From Devosia sp. XK-2 (lineage in GTDB: Bacteria; Pseudomonadota; Alphaproteobacteria; Rhizobiales; Devosiaceae), in NCBI RefSeq assembly GCF_037113415.1, contig NZ_CP146608.1:454501-518500 (forward strand): DNA of 64,000 nt. Reading direction: 5' to 3'. Below the pieces are notes generated by a model that made no database searches, was not told where the DNA came from, and saw nothing but the letters and a program-made list of their open reading frames with translations. Each line of letters begins with the position of its first letter. Position 1 is the first letter of the stretch. A program made the translations under genes and the position numbers. Of the stretch, positions 15,926-24,487 are shown piece after piece.

Positions 15926-16687
15926 CTACCGCCGGAACAACACCCCGCCCAGCCAGCCGGTAAACAGGGCCAGCACCACGCAGGCCAGGCCGTATAGCAG
16001 CGGCTGTTGCGTCGACGAGAGCGCGAGAAAACGCTCGAACCCGATCTTGCGCACCGCAAATCCGTCCGACTTTCGCGCAACGATCTCGCCATTCTTGAAC
16101 ACGTAGGTCTGGGCGATATAGGGGCCCGGCGGGGCATTGCTGGGCAGCGTGAGCTGCGCCGAATAAAAAGTGTCCGAATGGAAGAGCACGCCGGTCTCCT
16201 GCACGCCGAACAATCCGTCCTGCGCCATCAGGCGGATCAGCTCATGCCCAAAGGTCAGCGTCTGCCACCAGCCGGCAGGATTGGGCGAAATGGCATGGGA
16301 CTCGGGCAGGATATAATTGGTGGTCAGCGTGTTCACATCGGTAATGTCACGCAGCCTGTTGCTGGAAAGCACGTGGAAATAGCTCGGAAAGCTGTCGAAC
16401 TCGACCTGTTCGGTATTGAGCCAGATGCCGAAATTATTGGTCTTCTTGCGGGCCACGCGGTCCTGCCGGGGACCAAGCACCACCACTACTACCTGGAACG
16501 GACCCTCCACATATTTCTGCTCGGCCCCTGCATCGGGCGCTATCGAGCCGAAAAAGGTCAGCTTCTCGCCGTCGAAACTGGACGTGATCTGCACCGTTTC
16601 GGTGGAAACGCTGGAAAACAGCCTCTCGGCGGCTGCCGGCAAAGCAGCGCTGACAAGCAGAAGCAGTGCGAGGAGACAACGGATCAT
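15926..16687 (-). CDS. TIGR02186 family membrane-anchored protein
   Basis: 253 residues. A signal peptide (MIRCLLALLLLVSAALPAAAE) is followed by a periplasmic beta-rich region beginning RLFSSVSTETVQITSSFDGEKLTFFGSI, and a C-terminal transmembrane helix (LLYGLACVVLALFTGWLGGVLF). The order and the WQTLTFGHELIRLMAQDGLFG block match the alphaproteobacterial family TIGR02186 (Alph_Pro_TM), function unknown. Its ATG overlaps the stop of the upstream TauE/SafE permease gene (ATGA), and this linkage is common in the family, suggesting a joint role, perhaps in sulfur-compound or anion export. Confidence 0.87.
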   Translation of the reverse strand: MIRCLLALLLLVSAALPAAAERLFSSVSTETVQITSSFDGEKLTFFGSIAPDAGAEQKYVEGPFQVVVVVLGPRQDRVARKKTNNFGIWLNTEQVEFDSFPSYFHVLSSNRLRDITDVNTLTTNYILPESHAISPNPAGWWQTLTFGHELIRLMAQDGLFGVQETGVLFHSDTFYSAQLTLPSNAPPGPYIAQTYVFKNGEIVARKSDGFAVRKIGFERFLALSSTQQPLLYGLACVVLALFTGWLGGVLFRR

Positions 16688-17610
16688 GGCACGATACTCG
16701 TCACGGCCATGGAGAAAATATCCTCCGGCGCCAGCACCAGTGACAGGCCGAAGCGGATGGCGACCGCGAGCACCAGCAGCGCCAGCAATCCGCGCAATTG
16801 TTCGCCCCGCAAATGCTTGCCCGCCGCTGCGCCAAATTGGGCCCCGGCAACGCCGCCAACCATCAGGCAGAAGGCCAGAAGAATATCCACGCTCTGGCTC
16901 TGGACGGCATGCAGCACCGTTGTTGCGGCCATCATCGCCACCACCTGCGCCAGCGAGGTGCCGATAACCACCGAGCCGGGCACGCGCAAAAGATAGACCA
17001 GCGCCGGCACCATGATGAAGCCGCCGCCAATACCCAGCAGCGAACCGACAAAACCGATGAACAGCCCGATCAGCAGCACTGGCAAGACGCTGATATAGAG
17101 CCGGCTCTTCTTGAAGCGAACCCGCATGGGCAGACCATGGATCCAGCTATGCTGGTTGGGCAGGCGCTCGCGCACCACCACGCCCTGGCGGCGCTTGAGT
17201 AGCGCCCGCACCGATTCCTGCAGCATCAGCACCCCGACAAAGCCGAGCAGAACCAGAAAGCCCAGGGCGATGATCAGATCGAGTTGGCCCGCGCTGCGCA
17301 GCAGATCGAAAGCGGCGACGCCCCCAAAGGCGCCCAATATGCCCGACAGCACCAGATACATGGCCAGATGCAGGTCTACCCCGCCCCGTCGGTAATGGCT
17401 GAGCGCCCCTGATGTCGAGGCCGCCACCACCTGTCCGGTCACCGAGGCCACCGCAACCGCGGTCGGCACGCCGGAGAAGATCAACAGGGGCGTCAGCAAA
17501 AACCCGCCGCCAACGCCGAACAGCCCGGACAAAAAGCCCACGGCCCCTCCGATCCCCACGAGAAAGAAGAGGTTCACGGAAAGCTCGGCTATCGGCAGAT
17601 AGATCTGCAA
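16684..17610 (-). CDS. TauE/SafE family sulfite/anion exporter
   Basis: 308 residues, apparently from a TTG start at 17610, since MQIYLPIAELSVNLFFL is the usual start of this family in relatives; GTG 17577 is an alternative. Two homologous halves each begin with a glycine-rich helix: GFLSGLFGVGGGFLLTPLLIF and GFVGSLLGIGGGFIMVPALVYLL, the TauE hallmark, with about eight transmembrane segments and a central cytoplasmic loop. The family exports sulfite, sulfoacetate or similar anions. It forms an operon with the TIGR02186 gene through a 4-base overlap. The substrate is not evident. Confidence 0.88.
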   Translation of the reverse strand: MQIYLPIAELSVNLFFLVGIGGAVGFLSGLFGVGGGFLLTPLLIFSGVPTAVAVASVTGQVVAASTSGALSHYRRGGVDLHLAMYLVLSGILGAFGGVAAFDLLRSAGQLDLIIALGFLVLLGFVGVLMLQESVRALLKRRQGVVVRERLPNQHSWIHGLPMRVRFKKSRLYISVLPVLLIGLFIGFVGSLLGIGGGFIMVPALVYLLRVPGSVVIGTSLAQVVAMMAATTVLHAVQSQSVDILLAFCLMVGGVAGAQFGAAAGKHLRGEQLRGLLALLVLAVAIRFGLSLVLAPEDIFSMAVTSIVP

Positions 17611-17691
17611 GACCAGGGTCCCGTAAATGGATGTCGCCGGTCATCCTACAGGACGGTCCGTCAACAAGAGGTAAGGCCCCGCACCAGCCAG

Positions 17692-17728
17692 CAAAAAAAC
17701 ATTGTGGCCCGGGCTTACGTCCGGGCCA
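17692..17728 (-). terminator. Rho-independent terminator downstream of podJ-like gene
   Basis: On the minus strand TGGCCCGG and CCGGGCCA form an 8-bp stem (17705-17728) with an 8-base loop, followed within five bases by a run of seven T (complement of 17693-17699). It lies 25 bases after the podJ-like stop and before the TauE gene, so it separates the two units. Confidence 0.75.
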
Positions 17729-17753
17729 TGACACTGTCAAATGCAGATATCGG

Positions 17754-20700
17754 CTAAACCGGCTGGCTGCCCAATACGGCCAGCAGGCGTGGATTGATTG
17801 TCCCGCTTTCGCTCATCCCGGTGCCGCGCTCGAAGGCCCTGATCGCCTCGCGTGTCTTGGGCCCGGCAACGCCGTCGGCGGTGCCCACGTCAAAGCCCAG
17901 CTTGCCCAGCGCCTGCTGCACCCTGGCAATCACATCCCTGCTGCCAATGGCCTCGCCGGGGTCGAACGCATCCGACCAGGTCCCGATCGGCGCGAAATTG
18001 GCCGCCAGGTCCACCGTCTCGATACGCCAATTATCCACCTCATCGCCGATGCGGCTGACCGCCTCGGCGGTGAGCGATTTGGCAATGTCGTCGCGGGCCT
18101 TGGCCGCATCCTGATCGCCATTGCGGGCCGCTAGCGAGAACCACTTATAGGATTGTTCGAAATCCTGCTCCACGCCCAATCCGCGGGCATAAAGCATGCC
18201 CAGATTGAACTGGCTGTCGGTCATCCCGTGATTAGCGGCCTGAGTGAACCACTCTGCGGCCAGCTCGAATTCCTGATCGCCAAGCTCGCCACCGGCATAG
18301 AGCGCTGCCAGATTGTGCATGGCCATGCGGTTGCCCGCCTCGGCGCTGCGCTGATACCAGAGCCGGGCCTGTTCAAGGTCTTTTTCGACGCCATTGCCCA
18401 TCTCATAGAGATTGCCCAGGCGGTATTGCGCCGGCACGAACCCCTGCGCAGCGGACCGCTCATACCAGCGCGCCGACTCTTCGAGGTTCTTTTCCATCAC
18501 CCGGCCTTCACCCAGAATGGCGGCAACCTCGAATTGCGCCTTGGCATTGCCATTGGCCGCCGCCTGCCGCAATTCGAGCGGCCCGATCGCCTCGGGCGGC
18601 AGATCGAAAGCCTCGGCCGGCGCCGGGTTCGCGGCCGGCCCGATGGAACCGGTAACCGCCGGCGCCTCCTCACTCGCCTCGACCGATGCAAGGGCAATGC
18701 GCCCGCTGCTGGCCGTCAGCGTCGGTGGTATGGGCGTGGTCGGCGCGGTTCTGTTGGCGCGCGAAAAACTCATCGGCTCACCGGGATTGATCGAGCCGGT
18801 CGCGGTGGTATCGACCAGATCGATAACGCGCGGCGGTATGACGCTTGAAACGTCATCGGACGGCGCCGGATTGTCCGTTGCAGGCTGGGCCGGGACCGTC
18901 GCGGCGGGCGTGGCGGTAGCCGGTGCCGGCGCCATGCGCTGCATGACCAGATTGAGCGCCAGCATCGATACAGCGACAAGCGTAGCGGCAAGCAGCAAGG
19001 GTCGGCGGTGGCGGGTGAGAAAGCCCGGCTGTTTCGCTTCGTCCGTCTCAGTCAGCCCCGGAGCCTCTATATGCGGCGGGGCCTTCTCCGTTTTGGCCTT
19101 CTTTTCGCGGCGCTTCGGTTTTTCCGGTTCGGGTTCGCGAACCGCGTCGGCCTTGGGCGCGCTGGGTGCCATGGCCGGCTCGGCGGTCTCTATGTCCTTG
19201 CGCGAACGCACACGCGCCAGGGCCCGGCCGATAATCGAATTGGTCTGGCCTTGGGCGTCTTCTTCCTGCCTGGCCCGCTGTGCCCGGCGCGCTGCCGCCA
19301 CAAAAGTGCTGGTATTCGAGCTTGTGGCGGGCGCCTGCTCGGCCTTGCTTTCCACCGGCTGTGCGGCACGCGCAAAAGGATCGGCGTCAAGCTCGGCAAA
19401 GCTCGAACGCGGCCGTGGCGGACGCTCTACCTTGCTCGGATCGAAGGAGGGTGCTGCCTCCGGCGCCGAACGGGTCGCCGGCGCAAGCGGCACCGAACTC
19501 CGGCCTGCCGCGCCACTCAGCGCAGAGCGAACCGGCGTCTTGTCGCCAAAGCCCTTGTCCACCAGCGGCGCATCATCAGCCGGATTTTCCGGCATGCTAT
19601 CACGCTGGTCATTGGTCAGCCCGGCCAGAATGGAATCGAGTTTGCCCGTATCGGGCGCCGAGGCCTGGAGCGCCTGCAGGAACTGGTTGTCCGCATCCGC
19701 TTCCACTGATGGCGATGAGGGCGGCGGGGCCTTGGGCGCTGCCGCTCTGGTTTCCGGCGCAGCCGCAATGCGCGCCGTTTCTGCGCTGCCCGGGCCACTG
19801 GCGCGCGCCGACTCCTGCCTGTTCGACAGAATGGCCTCAAGCCGGGTCAGTCGCTCGGCCGTTTCCCGGCCGGCGGTATTGAGCAGCGCCGCCATGCGCT
19901 TTTCCAGCGCGTCGAAGGTCTCGCCCTTGCTTGCCGGCGCATGGCTCAGGGCCTCGGTGGCCCGCGCCGCAACCAGATCGGCCAATTGCTCGTAATCGGG
20001 CGTCTTGCCGGCCGATTTGATCAGGCCCGTAATGCGGTCCTCTATGCTTTTCAGGCTATCGGGCCCAAACATGGCGACCGGCGCCGGCGCCTTGCTCCTC
20101 ACCGCTTCGCTGGTGCGTTCGGCCACCATATTGGCCAGCGATTCAAAATCGGGCTGTTCTGCAGCGCCCTGCTGGCGGGCCAGTGCATCCAATTGCGCTC
20201 CGGCCTCGTCCATGCGCGTCATCAGACGTTTGAGCTGATCCTCGACGACCGCCGTATCGATGGGCACAATGCGGTCGCTCAAAATTTCAAGCTTGTCCTC
20301 GAGCCGGGCGAAGCGGGGCTCGATGCCCATGAGCAGGCTCTCGCGCAGCGCCCCCATCTCGGCCTTGAGCGCCAATACCGGCTCGCTGTCATTGTTTAGC
20401 CGCGCCACCAATGTGTCGATCCGGCCCGCCAGCACATCCGGCCCGTCGCCCCTGCTCTGCATGGCGTGGGTAAAGGCGGCCATCTCGCTGGTCAGGCGCT
20501 CGAAATCGGCTGAGGACAGCGACACGCTGCGCTCGATCGCATCGATCCGGTCATAGACATTGCGCACCCCATCCTCGATGGAGCGCATGGCCGGTGCCAG
20601 CGTTTCGGCGCCCGCCTGGCCCTCTTCGTGCTGGCGCTGGTCGCGCGCGATTTCGCGTTCCATCTGCTGCGCCTGCAATTCGGCAAGCTTGCCCACCGTG

Positions 20701-21371
20701 GCCGACACATCGTCGAGCCGCGCATTGAGAATGCCGAGATCGTTGCGCGGCCCGTCCTCTATCATCGCGCCGAGCGCTGCAATCTGGGCTTCGAGCCGCT
20801 TGACCTGGCCGGTTTCGCCCACCGCACCGGCCAGCAATTCGACCACCTGGGTCAATTGCTCGACCTGGCTGGCCACTTCGCGCACATGGCCGGCGCTGGA
20901 GCGTTGCGATTTGAGTTCGCCCTCGAGCCGTTCGAGCCGCTGGCTCATGCCCCCGACCAGATTGCCCAATTCGCGGATTTCCGGAATATCGGTGGCCCGG
21001 CGCATCGGCATGGGGGCGGCGCCCTGGCGGCTGCGGATTTCGGCAATGGCGGCGGTCAGGTCGTCCGGCTCATCCATTTCGCCCGGCGGCAGGTCCCGGT
21101 CGGTAAACCGGTCCACCGCGCGCTTGACACTGCGCAGGGCCTCGCGGCGGCGCGTGCTGGTTTCCGAGCCGCTGACCTGGTCGCGCAGATTGCGGACACG
21201 CTGCGCCAGCGTATTGGAGGGCGGGGCCGAAGGCTCGTCCTCGATTTGCCCATAATGGCTCTCGACCTTGTCGAGCAAGGCCACCAATTCGCCGCGCAGA
21301 GCCTGCCATTCGCCTGCATTGGGGTCGCGGACCGTGTCGGCAAAATCGGCATGAGTGTGGGCGCGCGGCAT
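17754..21371 (-). CDS. podJ: PodJ-like polar localisation protein (coiled coil, TM, Sel1 repeats, peptidoglycan-binding domain)
   Basis: 1205 residues from the ATG at 21371 (MPRAHTHADFADTVRDPN). Residues 1 to about 550 are coiled-coil-rich and cytoplasmic, and about 550-780 are Pro/Ala/Ser-rich and disordered. A single transmembrane helix (PLLLAATLVAVSMLALNLVM) lies near residue 790-812. Sel1-like repeats (AAAQGFVPAQYRLGNLYEMGNG and similar) occupy about 940-1080, and a C-terminal PG_binding_1 domain (VQQALGKLGFDVGTADGVAGPKTREAIRAFE) ends the protein. This is the architecture of Caulobacter PodJ and its Rhizobiales homologues, which organise the old or new pole. A TTAA-N7-TTAA-like site lies about 80 bases upstream. 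The name rests on architecture, not on a database match. Confidence 0.83.
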   Translation of the reverse strand: MPRAHTHADFADTVRDPNAGEWQALRGELVALLDKVESHYGQIEDEPSAPPSNTLAQRVRNLRDQVSGSETSTRRREALRSVKRAVDRFTDRDLPPGEMDEPDDLTAAIAEIRSRQGAAPMPMRRATDIPEIRELGNLVGGMSQRLERLEGELKSQRSSAGHVREVASQVEQLTQVVELLAGAVGETGQVKRLEAQIAALGAMIEDGPRNDLGILNARLDDVSATVGKLAELQAQQMEREIARDQRQHEEGQAGAETLAPAMRSIEDGVRNVYDRIDAIERSVSLSSADFERLTSEMAAFTHAMQSRGDGPDVLAGRIDTLVARLNNDSEPVLALKAEMGALRESLLMGIEPRFARLEDKLEILSDRIVPIDTAVVEDQLKRLMTRMDEAGAQLDALARQQGAAEQPDFESLANMVAERTSEAVRSKAPAPVAMFGPDSLKSIEDRITGLIKSAGKTPDYEQLADLVAARATEALSHAPASKGETFDALEKRMAALLNTAGRETAERLTRLEAILSNRQESARASGPGSAETARIAAAPETRAAAPKAPPPSSPSVEADADNQFLQALQASAPDTGKLDSILAGLTNDQRDSMPENPADDAPLVDKGFGDKTPVRSALSGAAGRSSVPLAPATRSAPEAAPSFDPSKVERPPRPRSSFAELDADPFARAAQPVESKAEQAPATSSNTSTFVAAARRAQRARQEEDAQGQTNSIIGRALARVRSRKDIETAEPAMAPSAPKADAVREPEPEKPKRREKKAKTEKAPPHIEAPGLTETDEAKQPGFLTRHRRPLLLAATLVAVSMLALNLVMQRMAPAPATATPAATVPAQPATDNPAPSDDVSSVIPPRVIDLVDTTATGSINPGEPMSFSRANRTAPTTPIPPTLTASSGRIALASVEASEEAPAVTGSIGPAANPAPAEAFDLPPEAIGPLELRQAAANGNAKAQFEVAAILGEGRVMEKNLEESARWYERSAAQGFVPAQYRLGNLYEMGNGVEKDLEQARLWYQRSAEAGNRMAMHNLAALYAGGELGDQEFELAAEWFTQAANHGMTDSQFNLGMLYARGLGVEQDFEQSYKWFSLAARNGDQDAAKARDDIAKSLTAEAVSRIGDEVDNWRIETVDLAANFAPIGTWSDAFDPGEAIGSRDVIARVQQALGKLGFDVGTADGVAGPKTREAIRAFERGTGMSESGTINPRLLAVLGSQPV

Positions 21372-21449
21372 GACAGGTCCTTCGTCACAATAGACGGACC
21401 CCTCGCGATTCAACACGAAGGTATAACCCTCACTCTTGAGAAAACATGG

Positions 21450-21464
21450 TAAAGAACCCGTTAA
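21450..21464. promoter_or_regulatory. CtrA-like box upstream of podJ
   Basis: TAAA-N7-TTAA, one mismatch from the CtrA consensus TTAA-N7-TTAA, about 80 bases before the podJ ATG and about 85 before the response-regulator ATG. CtrA control is inferred from motif and from known cell-cycle control of polarity genes in alphaproteobacteria. Confidence 0.4.
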
Positions 21465-21547
21465 GCATTGCCGCAATATGCAAGGGCCAATGCCGGGAAT
21501 CCGTGCGATTCAGATACGGGTCTTAGACCAGAAATGGGTTCAGTTTC

Positions 21548-22219
21548 ATGACGCGCCGCCGCATCATCATCGTCGACGATCACCCCCTGTTCCGGGCGGC
21601 CCTGCGCCAGACCCTGTCCGGCGGTGATGCAACGGTCAGCGTTGAAGAGGCGGGCGATCTCAATAGCCTCAGCGCCGCCCTCGATGCCGATCGGGACTGC
21701 GATCTGGTCCTGCTCGATCTCAACATGCCCGGCGTTCGCGGCTTTTCCGGGCTCCTGCTGCTGCGCGCCCAATATCCCGACATTCCCGTCATGATCATTT
21801 CCGCCGTCGAGGATGGCACGGTGATCCGCCGCGCTTTCGAACTGGGTGCGGCCGGCTATCTCCATAAATCCGAAGGCCCCACCGAAATCCGCCGGGCCAT
21901 CGAGACGGTGCTTTCGGGCGAAGTCTTCGTGCCCTCGGGCACAACCCTCGGGGGCGAAGACGAACAAACCGCGCTGATGAAGCGCCTGGCAACGCTTACC
22001 CCGCAACAGGTGCGTGTCCTCATGATGCTCAGCGATGGGCTGATGAACAAGCAGATCGCCTATGAGCTCTCCATCTCCGAGGCCACGGTCAAGGCCCATG
22101 TCTCGGCCATCCTGCAAAAGCTCGATGTCGATAGCCGCACCCAGGCGGTTATCGCCGCCTCCCGCATCGAGGACGGACAGTTCGAAGCCCTGTTTTCCAC
22201 CGGCTCCGCCAAGGCCTGA
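21548..22219 (+). CDS. NarL/LuxR-family response regulator (orphan)
   Basis: 223 residues. The receiver domain (1-125) has the acidic pocket D10/D11, the phosphoacceptor Asp57 in LVLLDLNMPG, Ser85 and Lys107 (GYLHKSEG). The C-terminal LuxR-type helix-turn-helix reads LTPQQVRVLMMLSDGLMNKQIAYELSISEATVKAHVSAILQKL. It is thus a complete phosphorylation-dependent DNA-binding regulator. No histidine kinase is encoded nearby, so its partner is elsewhere. It is divergent from the podJ-like gene and followed 3 bases later by a VOC-family gene, probably in the same transcript. Confidence 0.93.
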   Translation: MTRRRIIIVDDHPLFRAALRQTLSGGDATVSVEEAGDLNSLSAALDADRDCDLVLLDLNMPGVRGFSGLLLLRAQYPDIPVMIISAVEDGTVIRRAFELGAAGYLHKSEGPTEIRRAIETVLSGEVFVPSGTTLGGEDEQTALMKRLATLTPQQVRVLMMLSDGLMNKQIAYELSISEATVKAHVSAILQKLDVDSRTQAVIAASRIEDGQFEALFSTGSAKA

Positions 22220-22222
22220 CCC

Positions 22223-22621
22223 ATGAAGCCCGAAATTTCCATTATCACCATCGGCGTCGACGATCTGGAACGCGCCTTCGCCTTTTATCGGACCCTGTTC
22301 GATATTTCCGACGAACAGATCGGCGCCGGCGAAGATCATGTCGCCTTCTTCTTCGACGACAAGTTCTCCTTCGTGCTGTTCCCGCGCGAACAGATCGCCC
22401 AGACCGCCGGCAAGCCCGAAAGCCTCGATGGCACGCCCGGCTTTGTGCTGAGCCACCGCGCCGAAAGCCCCGAAGCAGTCGACGACATCCTCGAACGCGT
22501 GCTGGTCGCCGGCGGCGCCGTCATCACCCCCGGCACCCAGTCCGAATGGGGCTATTCCGCCTATTTCGAGGACAGCGAAGGCAATGTCTGGGAACTGATG
22601 GCGCAGCCGACGGCGAATTGA
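22223..22621 (+). CDS. VOC (glyoxalase/bleomycin resistance) superfamily protein
   Basis: 132 residues with the vicinal oxygen chelate repeat: ISIITIGVDDLERAFAFYRTLFD at the start, and WGYSAYFEDSEGNVWELMA at the end, where the final Glu is the usual metal ligand. Members bind a metal and act as glyoxalases, dioxygenases or drug-binding proteins; the specific activity cannot be assigned. It follows the response regulator by 3 bases and is probably translated from the same mRNA. Downstream begins a dense block of palindromic repeats. Confidence 0.87.
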   Translation: MKPEISIITIGVDDLERAFAFYRTLFDISDEQIGAGEDHVAFFFDDKFSFVLFPREQIAQTAGKPESLDGTPGFVLSHRAESPEAVDDILERVLVAGGAVITPGTQSEWGYSAYFEDSEGNVWELMAQPTAN

Positions 22622-23145
22622 GGTGCCGCAGGGCCAATGTTCATCGTCTCCCTCCCCCTTGTGGGTTTCGACCCGGCCCGAAGGGTCAAATCCCTCCAGT
22701 GGAGGGATTTGAGGCGAGAAGGCCATGAGCGCTATGCGCGAATGGCGGGGCGCAGCTGCGCCGATCAGGCGCTAGCAAAGCTAGGGTAGGGCTGTCGCGT
22801 TATTCGTGAACACCGACCAGGCGGAGGCCCGCACCCCCACCCTTGGTCCCTCCCCACAAGGGGGAGGGAGACGATGAGCACAACCTGCGGCGATCCAGTC
22901 GCAAAACACCCGAGCGTCGGCTCCTTCGCTCCCTCCCCCTTGTGGGGAGGGTAGCGCAGCTGCGCCGTTCAGGCGCTAGCGAAGCTGGGGTGGGGGTGTC
23001 CTGCCGTAGCCTTCGCCTAAGTCCATGGAATCGAACAGGGTGGGTGTGCTCGTTCCCCAACGAAAGCCCGCAACCCCACTCCTCCCTCTGTTTAAGGGGG
23101 AGGTTGGGTGGAGGGTGCTCACAGACTTCGTTTCACCACCGATCC

Positions 23146-23168
23146 GTCCTCGGACTTGATCCGAGGAC
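23146..23168. repeat. Inverted repeat of the TCCTCGG/CCGAGGA class
   Basis: GTCCTCGGA-CTTGA-TCCGAGGAC: 9-base arms and a 5-base loop containing CTTGATC. Repeats of this form, with a GGTCAAGCC- or GACTTGATC-type centre, are scattered in many alphaproteobacterial genomes. It lies in the repeat block before a less GC-rich gene. Confidence 0.8.
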
Positions 23169-23208
23169 CTGTCGAGACCACCACCTGGCCGGCATGCGTG
23201 GCAACTGG

Positions 23209-23229
23209 CCCTCGGGTCGAGCCCGAGGG
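23209..23229. repeat. Inverted repeat of the CCCTCGGG/CCCGAGGG class
   Basis: CCCTCGGG-TCGAG-CCCGAGGG, 8-base arms, is a near relative of the element at 23146-23168 and 40 bases from it. The following GCGGCCCGATGAGCGATGG is a common tail of such elements. Likely a paired (BIME-like) unit with the previous hairpin. Confidence 0.75.
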
Positions 23230-23595
23230 CGGCCCGATGAGCGATGGTGCTTTGACCTTAGCCGCGACATCTCGAAGATACCCCCTCCCGGCTTTGCTAC
23301 GGCCTTTATAAGCCTAGCGTCGCAGCCAGCTATTCGCGCGTAGCGCTCATGGCGGTGCGCATCGGGATTGCGACAGGCGCCGCGAAAATCCGTAGCTTGA
23401 TGAACGCACAGATCTACTCCTCCCTCTTCTTCAGGGGGAGGTTGGGTGGGGGTGTTCCATCCAAAGTGCGCCGACCAGTTTCGACCCCATTGTAGCCATT
23501 CACGTGAGCCAAGCCATGTCCTGAAACCTGCCATTTGGCATCGACGCTAGCGAATTTCGCTGGAGCAGCGACTTATAACAGAAGAGAACTTGCTC

Positions 23596-24396
23596 ATGGG
23601 TGCGACCATCGACAAAGTTATGTCGTGCAATCCACTCCAGGAGCCACGCTTGAACAATCAACCTTCGATCAAAGTTGGGCTTTGCCTCATCCTCTGTGGG
23701 GTCCTGCATATGCATTCATTTGCTAGTGCTGAAGACACAACGCCAACCTTTTCGAGCAATTCTTCGGCACAGATCGACAACGAAAGCGCTGTCGCGTTTC
23801 TAAATGGGTTGAGCTCGGCAACCGACATATTCGTCAGGCCAAACCGCACGCTATCTTATGAGGTGATTGGAGAGCGCCCCGAGGAGTTCGAGCAAGCTGT
23901 TCAACGGTTCAATTCCGATCTGGGGGGAAGACTGGAGTTCAAGGAATACGGCGCTTTCCCTTTGGTGTCGTTCAATTTTTACCGTCGGCTCGGGGACCAC
24001 ATGGAAGAGTTTGCGCAACTCACCAACATCGGAGCGAACTATCGCGCCTACCTAGTCACACTGGATTTCACCTTCGATCCTTGTGCCTTTACCGTCAGCA
24101 GAGATCGGAAAACCTGGGCTGCTCAGTCAGCGGTATTCATAGACCTCGACCGTGTTCCCCAAAAGAGCCTATCGGATTGCCTCTCAGTTGCGATGGACTA
24201 CATCACTGGCTTCCCTATACCCAAGGACGTGGGGTACCAGGACGCGCCACCTCGGTTGGTACGACTCGCAATCCTAACCGCACTTCTGGACTGCTCTAAA
24301 TCAGGTGAGACAGAGAGTCAGAACCCGGAGCGATCACGGGACGGGTTTACAGCTCTGCCATCCATTTCCTGTGCAATAGGGCGTCTGCAACAGTAG
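23596..24396 (+). CDS. Secreted protein of uncertain family, loosely DUF2927-like
   Basis: 266 residues from the ATG at 23596, though ATG 23620 or a later start is possible. A hydrophobic stretch (SIKVGLCLILCGVLHMHSFASAE) around residues 25-48 looks like a signal peptide with an over-long leader. The mature part contains FVRPNRTLSYEVIGERPEEFEQAVQRFNSDLG, a cysteine in LSDCLSVAMDYITGFPIPKDVG, and LVRLAILTALLDC. This Cys/late-helix pattern recalls DUF2927 secreted proteins, but only weakly. Base composition is visibly less GC-rich than flanking genes, and the gene sits beside a repeat block, both consistent with acquisition or relaxed selection. Function unknown. Confidence 0.55.
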   Translation: MGATIDKVMSCNPLQEPRLNNQPSIKVGLCLILCGVLHMHSFASAEDTTPTFSSNSSAQIDNESAVAFLNGLSSATDIFVRPNRTLSYEVIGERPEEFEQAVQRFNSDLGGRLEFKEYGAFPLVSFNFYRRLGDHMEEFAQLTNIGANYRAYLVTLDFTFDPCAFTVSRDRKTWAAQSAVFIDLDRVPQKSLSDCLSVAMDYITGFPIPKDVGYQDAPPRLVRLAILTALLDCSKSGETESQNPERSRDGFTALPSISCAIGRLQQ

Positions 24397-24487
24397 AGAT
24401 GCGTGTCTGCAATGCCTTTGAATTCTCCCAAAAGCCGCCACTCCGCAACCCACCCCAAAGCAGCCTCGGACCGCGCCCGCCGCCCCC

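Larger units (their letters stand above)
22622..23595. repeat. Gene-free block of palindromic repeats
   Basis: About 970 bases with no convincing gene. It holds at least five copies of the CCTCCCC(C)TTG-x-GGGGAGGG family, near 22651-22710, 22847-22869, 22931-22951, 23080-23118 and 23421-23455, in alternating orientation. Several carry the tail GCGCAGCTGCGCCG(A/T)TCAGGCGCTAGC (seen at 22754 and 22955). A perfect 10-bp-arm palindrome AAATCCCTCC-AGT-GGAGGGATTT is at 22688-22710. Two further hairpins of a different family are listed separately. Open frames through the block consist of repeat sequence and are not believed to be genes. Confidence 0.8.

Noticed and set aside
22622..23595. CRISPR-like array
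   Set aside because: Copies are palindromic, differ in length and orientation, and are not separated by uniform spacers; no cas genes are near.
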